This document shows positions 4,506 to 10,160 of a DNA stretch of 10,160 nt, one piece after another. Within the stretch, counting starts at the first letter, position 1, and each line of letters starts with the position of its first letter. A program made the position numbers and the translations under genes. The stretch comes from Bordetella parapertussis. Its GTDB lineage: Bacteria; Pseudomonadota; Gammaproteobacteria; Burkholderiales; Burkholderiaceae_D. A model generated the notes under the pieces. The model was not told the origin of the DNA. It saw nothing but the letters and a program-made list of their open reading frames with translations, and did not search any database. The stretch spans positions 1 to 10,160 of the forward strand of contig CAMBJI010000048.1 of assembly GCA_945867725.1 (NCBI GenBank), read 5' to 3'.

Positions 4506-7500
4506 ATGCGCCGTTACATAGAATTCATCGTTCGTTTTCGCTGGGCAGTGCTAGTCGCGGTACTGATTGCTACCGTCTTCTTGCATTTCCGTGGACAGGC
4601 GCTGACCGTCATTATTGACCCCAACAATATCGTCCCTCGCTCGCATCCTTTCGTCGCCACCACACTCAAGGTCGAAGAAGTTTTCGGATCGCGCTATGTT
4701 AGTGTGATCGGCATCACGCCCAAAGATGGCGATGTGTTCAATCCCAAGGTGCTCGAAAAAGTCCAGCGCATCACGGGCAAGCTGCGCGAAACGCCGCGCG
4801 TAGTCAAAGCCAATCTGCTGTCGGTATCTGCGCGCCGCGCGAAGGATATACGCGGCACCGAAGAAGGTATGGAAGTACGGCAGATGATGACCGATGTGCC
4901 GACTACGCCCGAGCAAATGGCGGCACTCAAAGATGCTTTGCAGCGCAATACCGCCTACATGAACTCGGTTGTGTCCAATGACTTCAAAACCATCACCGTA
5001 CTCGCCGAAGTGCGTGACGCGACGCCCGCAGAACTCAAAGAAGGCAAAGGCGGATTCAGTTATGTGAACAAAAAAATCGAGGATATCGTCGCTGCCGAGC
5101 GTGATGATTCGGTGGATATTGTGGTGACGGGCTATCCGGCATTTCTTGCGCTGCTGGAGCAGTTCTCCGGACGTGGCGGTTTGCTCTTGCTGATTGCGAT
5201 TGGTGTCATCGGCATCATTCACTATGAAGCATTCCGCACGATACAAGGACTGATACTGCCACTGGTCACACCCATCGTCGCGGTGACCTGGGGCAAAGGC
5301 TTTATGGGACTATCAGGTGTCCCTCTTGATATTTTTAACATGTCGACGCCCATTTTGATTTTGGCGGTCGGCGCGGGGCATGCGGTGCAGATGCTCAAGC
5401 GTTACTACGAAGAGTACAACCTGCTACGCGAGAATCCTGACCTCTCGCCGCGCGAGGCGAATCGCATGGCTGTCGTTGAATCAATCGTCAAGATCGGGCC
5501 TGTGATGCTGACCGCAGGTCTGGTTGCTGCGGCTGGTTTCCTCTCGCTGATGATCTTTGACATCGTCTCGATTCGAGTCTTCGGTATTTTTGCTGGTGTC
5601 GGCATTCTGTCAGTACTGGTTATCGAAATGACCTTCATCCCCGCATTGCGCGCTGTGTTACCGCCACCCGGTGAGAAAGAAGCCCGCATGGAACGCGAAG
5701 AGCGTATATGGGATCGCATCACCGGTTTTTATGCCGACCTGATATTAGGCGAAAAGCGCTCACGCATCTTCATCGCTACCGGCATCATCGTCGTGATCGC
5801 CTTGGCTGGCATGACTCAGCTGAAAATAGAAAGCGCACTGAAGAAATACTTCGATCCTGATCTGCCATTAATGGTGGCGGACAAGAAACTCAATGAGCGT
5901 ATGGCGGGCACGAATAACGTCTACCTGATGATCGAAGGCGACAAGCCCGATGCGATCAAGGATCCCGCGGTCCTCAAAGCGATGGACGAATTACAGACCT
6001 TCATCACGGCGCAGCCTAACATCGGCAAAGTGATTTCGATTTCCGAATTCATCAAGCGCATGAATCAGTCGATGAATGCAGACAAGCCCGAGTTCTTCCG
6101 TATTCCTGACCAGCAAACCACGATTGCAGAGTACTTATTGATTTACTCGATGTCGGGTGAGCCTGGCGATTTCGATCCTTATGTCGACTACGACTACAAG
6201 ATGGCGAATATGGTCATCTTCACGCACAGCGACAGCACAGCCGATCTGCACCTGCTCTGGAAAGACATACAGGGCTTCGTCGCCAAAAAATTCCCGCCGA
6301 ATATACGTGTGAATATTGGCGGCAGCGTCGCTCAGAGCGCCGCAATCACCGAAGTCATCGTCAAGGACAAGATACTGAACGTGGCGCAGATCGCCACCGT
6401 GGTTTTCATTGCTGCGGCCTTGGTATTCCGTTCTTTGGTTGCAGGCGCGCTGGTAATCACGCCGCTATTGCTCTCGGTACTGGTGAACATGGGACTGATG
6501 GGCTGGCTAGGCATGCGACTGAATGTACCCACCGCACTGACCTCCGCGCTGGCGATTGGCATCGGCGCCGATTATGCGATCTACATGCTGTTCCGACTGC
6601 GTGAAGAAATCGCGCGCGGCACCGATGTGGATGCGGCGTTCCGCAAAGTACTCAAGACAGCAGGTAAGGCCTGCCTGTTTGTGGCATCGGCGGTTGCGGG
6701 GGGTTATGCGGTACAGGCCGGTTCACGCGGCTACTACCCGCACACCTGGAGTGCGATCTTGATCGGTACTGCCATGTTGGTGAGCGTAACTGCGGCACTG
6801 ACCGTGATGCCGGCATTGGTATTGAAATTTCGCCCGAAATTCATTTTTAATGGAGGTGATGTGAATACGACATCCGGAAGCAAACGCGCAGGAATGGCCA
6901 TGGTCGCCGCACTCGGTTTGAGTGCTCTGATGATGAGCATTGTGCCCAACAAGGCTTGGGCGCTGTCGGCCACCGAGATTATGGAAAAGAATTTCATGGT
7001 CGCAAAATACGCCGACTCCACCTCGGAGAGTACGATGACACTGACAAACAAGTCGGGTCAGAAGCGTGTTCGAAAAACCTTCGGCACGAGCAAGCTTGAG
7101 CCGAACGGCATCGATAACAAACGCATGACGCGCTTTCTGGAGCCTACCGATGTCAAAGGCACCGTCTCCATGCTGATCGAGCACACAGATAGAGATGATG
7201 ACATCTGGATCTACCTGCCCAGCGTAAAGAAAGTACGCCGATTGATTTCATCCAACAAGAAAGACAGCTTTGTGGGTACTGATTTTTCCTACGGCGATGT
7301 GATCGGACACAAGGTCAAGGAATGGAATCACACAATGCTCAAAGAAGAAGATGTCGACGGCACGTCCTGCTTTGTACTCGAGTCGATACCGAAGGACGCG
7401 ACCATCAAATCCAATACCGGCTATTCCAAGCGCATCGCGTGGATTCAGAAAGACAATTTCGTCACGCTGAAATCAGTTGCCTACGATGAGGCAGGTGAAC

Positions 7501-7688
7501 TACTCAAAGAAGCGCGCTACAGCCATTACAAGGAAGTCGATACGGTCAAGAAAAGATGGCAGGCGGGCATCCTAGAAGCGCGCAATATACAAACGGGTCA
7601 CAGCACCGTCATCGCCATTGATAATTTCAAGGTCAATATCGGCGTGAAGGATGATTACTTCACCACCCGATACATGGAACAACCGTAA
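4506..7688 (+). CDS. RND/MMPL-family exporter fused in frame to a LolA-like periplasmic carrier domain
   Basis: Residues 1-785 form a complete HpnN/MmpL-like RND protein: helix at 13-28, large periplasmic loop, helices within about 223-384, helix at 421-439, second periplasmic loop, and helices from 626 to 772. The first bundle carries ILAVGAGH (His292) and the second GIGADYAIYML (Asp689), the usual TM4/TM10 motif positions. Residues 786-819 are a basic, hydrophobic, AWA-ending signal-peptide-like segment. Residues 822-1060 are a complete LolA-like domain of the outer-membrane lipoprotein-sorting type, with KRMTRFLEP, DDDIWIYLPSVKKVRRL and DFSYGD motifs. A 13th helix would put this domain correctly in the periplasm. 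Start: AAGGAGA stands 8 bases before ATG 4506. These two parts are normally separate genes. No membrane-fusion-protein gene is seen, as usual for this lipid-handling branch. Substrate unknown. Confidence 0.88.
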   Translation: MRRYIEFIVRFRWAVLVAVLIATVFLHFRGQALTVIIDPNNIVPRSHPFVATTLKVEEVFGSRYVSVIGITPKDGDVFNPKVLEKVQRITGKLRETPRVVKANLLSVSARRAKDIRGTEEGMEVRQMMTDVPTTPEQMAALKDALQRNTAYMNSVVSNDFKTITVLAEVRDATPAELKEGKGGFSYVNKKIEDIVAAERDDSVDIVVTGYPAFLALLEQFSGRGGLLLLIAIGVIGIIHYEAFRTIQGLILPLVTPIVAVTWGKGFMGLSGVPLDIFNMSTPILILAVGAGHAVQMLKRYYEEYNLLRENPDLSPREANRMAVVESIVKIGPVMLTAGLVAAAGFLSLMIFDIVSIRVFGIFAGVGILSVLVIEMTFIPALRAVLPPPGEKEARMEREERIWDRITGFYADLILGEKRSRIFIATGIIVVIALAGMTQLKIESALKKYFDPDLPLMVADKKLNERMAGTNNVYLMIEGDKPDAIKDPAVLKAMDELQTFITAQPNIGKVISISEFIKRMNQSMNADKPEFFRIPDQQTTIAEYLLIYSMSGEPGDFDPYVDYDYKMANMVIFTHSDSTADLHLLWKDIQGFVAKKFPPNIRVNIGGSVAQSAAITEVIVKDKILNVAQIATVVFIAAALVFRSLVAGALVITPLLLSVLVNMGLMGWLGMRLNVPTALTSALAIGIGADYAIYMLFRLREEIARGTDVDAAFRKVLKTAGKACLFVASAVAGGYAVQAGSRGYYPHTWSAILIGTAMLVSVTAALTVMPALVLKFRPKFIFNGGDVNTTSGSKRAGMAMVAALGLSALMMSIVPNKAWALSATEIMEKNFMVAKYADSTSESTMTLTNKSGQKRVRKTFGTSKLEPNGIDNKRMTRFLEPTDVKGTVSMLIEHTDRDDDIWIYLPSVKKVRRLISSNKKDSFVGTDFSYGDVIGHKVKEWNHTMLKEEDVDGTSCFVLESIPKDATIKSNTGYSKRIAWIQKDNFVTLKSVAYDEAGELLKEARYSHYKEVDTVKKRWQAGILEARNIQTGHSTVIAIDNFKVNIGVKDDYFTTRYMEQP
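6852..6863 (+). promoter_or_regulatory. internal ribosome binding site and GTG start within the RND-LolA frame
   Basis: GGAGGTGAT (6852-6860) is a nine-base match to the 16S anti-Shine-Dalgarno region and abuts GTG at 6861, which is in frame. Such a site is unnecessary for a plain fusion protein, and it lies exactly between the RND C terminus and the signal peptide of the carrier. The spacing of four bases after GGAGG is a little short but workable. Confidence 0.6.
6861..7688 (+). CDS. LolA-like outer-membrane lipoprotein-sorting protein from the internal start (nested in the fusion ORF)
   Basis: Alternative 275-residue product read from GTG 6861 in the same frame as the RND protein. Its N terminus is a classical Sec signal peptide: K8-R9, a hydrophobic core at about 10-28, then NKAWA|LS with cleavage after residue 34. 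The mature part (about 241 residues) matches the length and motifs of the LolA-like family that often accompanies MMPL transporters and is thought to ferry lipids or lipoproteins across the periplasm. It ends at the TAA that overlaps the ATG of the outer-membrane gene. Whether this short form, the 1060-residue fusion, or both are made cannot be decided from sequence; the strong internal ribosome binding site argues that the short form is made. Confidence 0.55.
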   Translation: MNTTSGSKRAGMAMVAALGLSALMMSIVPNKAWALSATEIMEKNFMVAKYADSTSESTMTLTNKSGQKRVRKTFGTSKLEPNGIDNKRMTRFLEPTDVKGTVSMLIEHTDRDDDIWIYLPSVKKVRRLISSNKKDSFVGTDFSYGDVIGHKVKEWNHTMLKEEDVDGTSCFVLESIPKDATIKSNTGYSKRIAWIQKDNFVTLKSVAYDEAGELLKEARYSHYKEVDTVKKRWQAGILEARNIQTGHSTVIAIDNFKVNIGVKDDYFTTRYMEQP

Positions 7689-9112
7689 TGCTATATGGCA
7701 GTCAAGGGCAGCAGATAGTCGCAAAGAGACCTCGGCTAGCCGGAGTCTCTTTGTATCTCTCGGCAGTACTGATGAGTAGCGGATTCAATTGCGCGACTGC
7801 ACAGGAACCGCCGCCTGCAGCGCAACAGCCTGCCGAATCTTCAGGCGATGTAAAGAAAACACCCAACATCGCGGACCAGAAAACAACCCTCGACGCTCTG
7901 AAGAATTTGGTACCGGACATGGCACCGAACTTGGCACCGGATCTGGCACCAGCCGACAATGCCGCTGATCGTCGCGCCACTCTGCTCAGCAAACTGAATA
8001 CGTTCGGCCTGACCGGCTCGCTACGCAGTGGCTACTGGTCTTCCAATCGTCTCTACGATGATCGTGGGAATATCGGTACGGCTTCGACCTGGCTGCGACT
8101 GGACAAACGTTTCGAGAATGGGCTGGGTATATTTGCCGAAGCCTACGGTGGCCGCGAAGATTTTCGTAGTGATGGTAATGGCATTACTCGCGTGCGCGAA
8201 GCCTATCTGGATGCACGCAGCGGTGCGCTGGATTTTCGTATCGGTCAGCAGATCATTGCGTGGGGCCGCACCGACCGTCTTAACCCCACCGACAATCTCA
8301 CACCGCGTGATACGCGTTTGCTGGCGGCCGATATTGATGAAGACCGTTTCGGATCACTGGCAGCGAAAGCCTCGTGGAATCTGGATGCCTTCACCAGCGT
8401 GACAGGTGTGTGGCTACCTGAATTCCGGCCTAACCGCGTCTTCCTGCGCTCCGGTGTTTCGGAAGTGATTCCAACCGGCTCGCGCAACTGGGCATTGAAA
8501 CTGGATCAATCGGGCAAAGCGGTCGACTGGTCCGTGTCGTATTACGATGGTTACGATCTTTCGGGTGATCTATCGGCCTCCTATGTGTATCGGCATTACC
8601 GCACGCGCGTGATTGGATTTGATACGGCCACTACCCGCGGTGCCTGGCGTTTTGCATTGGAGTCTGCGTATACGCGCACCGAAGACCCTGATGGCACGCT
8701 GGCTTATGTGAAGAATCCCTTTGTTTACACCGTGCTGGGTATCGAACGAGATTTCGGCAACAACACCAGCGGTATCGTGCAGCTTTTCAATCGCCGAGTG
8801 ATGCATTATCAGGCGCCCTCCGCTGCTGAACAGCTGCATGCGATCCTGACCTCGCAGCTCGATCGCGATCAGAATGGCGTGAGTGTGCGCATCGCAAAAA
8901 AATGGTGGAATGAAACGCTGGAAACTGAGCTCTCAGGCTCGGCACTACTGGAGCGACGCGGTTACCTGATTCGCCCACGGCTAAGTTATGCGTGGAGCGA
9001 TCAGATCAAACTGTTTGCGGGTTACGAGTATTTTGATGGCAGCAGCAACACGCTGTATGGCCTATTGAAACGGAATCGTTTGCTGTTTACTGAGCTGCGG
9101 TATTTTTTTTGA
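7688..9112 (+). CDS. outer-membrane beta-barrel protein, DUF1302/porin-like
   Basis: A 474-residue outer-membrane protein. The N terminus has a basic stretch (K13-R16), a hydrophobic core (17-33) and an ATA|QE signal-peptidase site after residue 38. A low-complexity Pro/Ala/Asp linker (39-95) includes four LAPD-like repeats. The rest alternates hydrophobic and polar residues as in beta-barrels, with REAYLDARSGALDFRIGQQI and AWGRTDRLNPTDNLTPRD near residues 163-200, resembling the DUF1302-like group. It ends in ELRYFF, the C-terminal aromatic signature recognised by the BAM machinery. Its ATG overlaps the preceding TAA (TAATG) and has only a weak GGA upstream, so translation is probably coupled to the RND/LolA gene. 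Context suggests it is the outer-membrane partner of that system. The family name is less sure than the barrel prediction. Confidence 0.82.
   Translation: MLYGSQGQQIVAKRPRLAGVSLYLSAVLMSSGFNCATAQEPPPAAQQPAESSGDVKKTPNIADQKTTLDALKNLVPDMAPNLAPDLAPADNAADRRATLLSKLNTFGLTGSLRSGYWSSNRLYDDRGNIGTASTWLRLDKRFENGLGIFAEAYGGREDFRSDGNGITRVREAYLDARSGALDFRIGQQIIAWGRTDRLNPTDNLTPRDTRLLAADIDEDRFGSLAAKASWNLDAFTSVTGVWLPEFRPNRVFLRSGVSEVIPTGSRNWALKLDQSGKAVDWSVSYYDGYDLSGDLSASYVYRHYRTRVIGFDTATTRGAWRFALESAYTRTEDPDGTLAYVKNPFVYTVLGIERDFGNNTSGIVQLFNRRVMHYQAPSAAEQLHAILTSQLDRDQNGVSVRIAKKWWNETLETELSGSALLERRGYLIRPRLSYAWSDQIKLFAGYEYFDGSSNTLYGLLKRNRLLFTELRYFF
7907..7954 (+). repeat. four 12-nt in-frame repeats in the outer-membrane gene
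   Basis: Four imperfect copies of TTGGCACCGGAY (7907, 7919, 7931, 7943) encode LVPD-MAPN-LAPD-LAPA, residues 74-89, in the periplasmic N-terminal linker. Copy-number change would alter linker length by four residues without a frameshift. Confidence 0.7.
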
Positions 9113-9118
9113 GGCTGC

Positions 9119-9505
9119 TCACACGATCAGGAGCAGTGCTTTTAGCTTTGCTCGAACGTCCCATAATTCGTTCTCTTCCAGACGCGCCTTGTACTTTGCG
9201 CCACGTGCGCGCCAGTCGAGTGATTTCACATGATCTGCCAGTACGACACAGCGCATACCATCAACTTCTGTCACGACTTCGAAAGGGTTTCCTTTGACCT
9301 TCGTGCTAAGTGGGCAACATACCATTAACCCCGATTTACCATTATAGGAAGCCGGACTGAGCACCAAGGCAGGACGCTGCCCTGCTTGCTCATGTCCCGC
9401 TTGTGGGTCGAATTCAAGCCAAACGATATCACCCGCATCCGGGACGTACCGTTGACCATTACCAGATTTCCTTGCCCGCCGGACTACCAAAATCCGATTC
9501 TGCAT
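9119..9505 (-). CDS. mazF: MazF toxin, endoribonuclease (start region frameshifted)
   Basis: MazF/PemK-family mRNA interferase; E. coli MazF cuts single-stranded RNA at ACA. From residue 19 the product reads RYVPDAGDIVWLEFDP and then EQAGQRPALVLSPASYNGKSG, closely following E. coli MazF, with the catalytic Arg (R44) and the ST pair (S67-T68, in PLSTKVKG) kept. The C-terminal DHVKSLDWRARGA segment is also intact. The oddity is the start. The usual TAATG overlap with mazE is present (ATG at 9459), but reading from it gives MVNGTS and leaves the MazF frame: one base is missing before CGG-TAC-GTC. In the MazF frame the nearest upstream ATG is 9505, inside mazE and without a ribosome binding site. 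The toxin may thus be silenced, poorly expressed from 9505, or affected by a sequencing indel. Confidence 0.85.
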   Translation of the reverse strand: MQNRILVVRRARKSGNGQRYVPDAGDIVWLEFDPQAGHEQAGQRPALVLSPASYNGKSGLMVCCPLSTKVKGNPFEVVTEVDGMRCVVLADHVKSLDWRARGAKYKARLEENELWDVRAKLKALLLIV

Positions 9506-9701
9506 GGGTATTACCAGAAGTGATACCAGCGACGAGCTCTTCTAATTTGTATTCTTTGCGACTAGCGGGCTCGATGACAATCTTGCCGCGTACAACTTTG
9601 ACTGAGACCTTCTGATCCAGTACCAGATGCGCTTCTTTCATCAAGCTGGCGCTCAATCTGAGTGCAGGGCTGTTGCCCCATTTTTTGATGATGGCTTCCA
9701 T
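9459..9701 (-). CDS. mazE: MazE antitoxin
   Basis: An 80-residue antitoxin with an N-terminal AbrB/SpoVT-type DNA-binding domain (IIKKWGNSPALRL, residues 4-16, through GKIVIEP) and a C-terminal acidic tail (ELVAGITSGNTHAESDFG then KEIW) that in E. coli MazE wraps around MazF. Similarity to E. coli MazE runs the full length, including the final aromatic Trp. I chose ATG 9701 because AAGGAG lies eight bases upstream and the length fits the family; an in-frame ATG at 9737 lies upstream of the likely transcription start. MazE would neutralise the toxin and, with it, repress the promoter at 9720-9753. The stop codon overlaps the canonical but now out-of-frame mazF ATG. Confidence 0.92.
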   Translation of the reverse strand: MEAIIKKWGNSPALRLSASLMKEAHLVLDQKVSVKVVRGKIVIEPASRKEYKLEELVAGITSGNTHAESDFGSPAGKEIW

Positions 9702-9719
9702 GAATACTCTCCTTTTGTT

Positions 9720-9753
9720 TCTACATTGTAGATACAAGTAGCAAAGTCGTCTA
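9720..9753 (-). promoter_or_regulatory. mazEF promoter with overlapping alternating palindromes
   Basis: Minus strand: TAGACG (9748-9753) and TACAAT (9725-9730) are spaced by 17 bases. Two interleaved palindromes cover the -10: TCTAC-N3-GTAGA (9720-9732) and TTGTA-GA-TACAA (9726-9737). This recalls the alternating palindrome of the E. coli mazEF operator and suggests MazE/MazEF autorepression. No terminator is evident between this promoter and the upstream amidohydrolase stop. Confidence 0.55.
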
Positions 9754-9788
9754 CGAAAAAATTTAGTCCTAGTCGACCTTGCGACAGC

Positions 9789-10160
9789 TCAGTGAAACTC
9801 AGTCAGCAAAGCTCCCGCCAGAGGCGGATCCTGCAACAAGCCCTCGCTGTCCACCAGCCGCCGTCCGTTCACCCAGACACCATGCACACCCAGAGCGTCG
9901 GTATCGAGCCGAGGTGCGCCGCCGGGCAAATCAAACACGCGTTTTTTCACACCACGACCGACGGTCGCCGGATCGAACAACAGCAAATCGGCTGCATAAC
10001 CCTCGCGTATCAACCCGCGGTTCTGCAAGCCGAGAATCTGTGCGGGTCGTGCCGTGATCTGATGCACCGCATCGGTCAAACGCATCTTGCCAAGATCGCG
10101 CGCCCAATGCCCCATCAGATGCAATCCAAAGCCCGCGTCATTGAAGAAGGTCAGATGCGC
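9789..10160 (-). CDS. D-aminoacylase-type amidohydrolase, C-terminal part (partial)
   Basis: The C-terminal 123 residues of a metal-dependent amidohydrolase; the frame stays open to the window edge, so the catalytic N-terminal part lies outside. The visible part reads LTFFNDAGFGLHLMGHW, then LTDAVHQITARPAQILGLQNRG, GYAADLLLFDPATV, FDLPGGAPRL and VHGVWVNGRRLVD. This series is the typical end of N-acyl-D-amino-acid deacylases and relatives: the last barrel helices followed by the closing beta-sandwich with its AADLLLFDP strand. The metal ligands are not in view, so activity cannot be judged. It ends 51 bases before the mazE promoter on the same strand. Related enzymes hydrolyse N-acyl-D-amino acids or cyclic amides; the true substrate is unknown. 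Confidence 0.85.
   Translation of the reverse strand, partial: AHLTFFNDAGFGLHLMGHWARDLGKMRLTDAVHQITARPAQILGLQNRGLIREGYAADLLLFDPATVGRGVKKRVFDLPGGAPRLDTDALGVHGVWVNGRRLVDSEGLLQDPPLAGALLTEFH

Noticed and set aside
4551..5246. Long (231-codon) open frame antisense to the RND gene
   Set aside because: His/Arg-rich composition typical of an antisense shadow of a real gene, with no family resemblance.
9100..9121. Run of T at the end of the outer-membrane gene as a terminator
   Set aside because: The T-run lies within the last codons and no convincing GC-rich stem precedes it; the flanking TGAGC/GCTCA pairing is short and encloses the T-run.
9739..9788. Terminator between the amidohydrolase gene and mazE
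   Set aside because: An A/T run is present (9756-9764) but no stem longer than three pairs precedes it on the minus strand.

Overview
The window looks like a chromosomal segment of a Gram-negative bacterium of the Pseudomonadota. The support is an outer-membrane beta-barrel gene, a Tat-type signal peptide, an RND/MMPL exporter, strong GGAGG ribosome binding sites, a RutE-like reductase and a mazEF pair close to the enterobacterial one. Coding DNA has moderate GC and intergenic DNA is AT-richer. A beta- or gammaproteobacterium is plausible; I cannot name the genus. No rRNA, tRNA, CRISPR array, transposase or insertion sequence is visible.

Left part (1-2973, minus strand): an amide/urea-type uptake locus. 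A cytosolic AmiC-like ligand-binding protein (1593-2696) is followed by a branched-chain-type ABC permease (526-1383) and a Tat-exported substrate-binding protein (1-521, cut by the window edge). The cytosolic and exported binding proteins share the same ligand-domain signature. Two 20-bp inverted repeats of the same pattern, WTAYTTTC-N4-GAAARTAW, lie before the permease and between the AmiC-like gene and a divergent MarR-family regulator (2974-3405). They suggest one shared regulator. The MarR gene ends in a rho-independent terminator and faces a RutE/HadB-type nitroreductase gene (3504-4103).

Intergenic 4104-4505 (about 400 bases) holds no convincing gene. It contains a perfect 14-nt direct repeat behind the nitroreductase gene, a TetR-type palindrome overlapping a probable promoter for the next operon, and a second palindrome in that operon's leader.

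Centre (4506-9112, plus strand): a compact envelope-transport operon. Its first ORF joins a complete 12-TM RND/MMPL exporter to a complete LolA-like periplasmic carrier. At the joint there is an excellent internal Shine-Dalgarno sequence, a GTG codon and a signal peptide, so both a fusion and a separate carrier could be made. An outer-membrane beta-barrel gene overlaps the end by one base. Together they fit inner-membrane extraction, periplasmic carriage and outer-membrane delivery of a hydrophobic substrate; the substrate is unknown.

Right part (9119-10160, minus strand): a mazEF toxin-antitoxin pair with a recognisable autoregulated promoter. Its mazF appears to have lost one base just after the usual TAATG start, which moves the toxin out of frame with that start. 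The C-terminal part of a D-aminoacylase-type amidohydrolase runs off the window edge. Two places (the RND/LolA joint and the mazF start) hinge on a single base, so read-level checking matters before biological conclusions are drawn.
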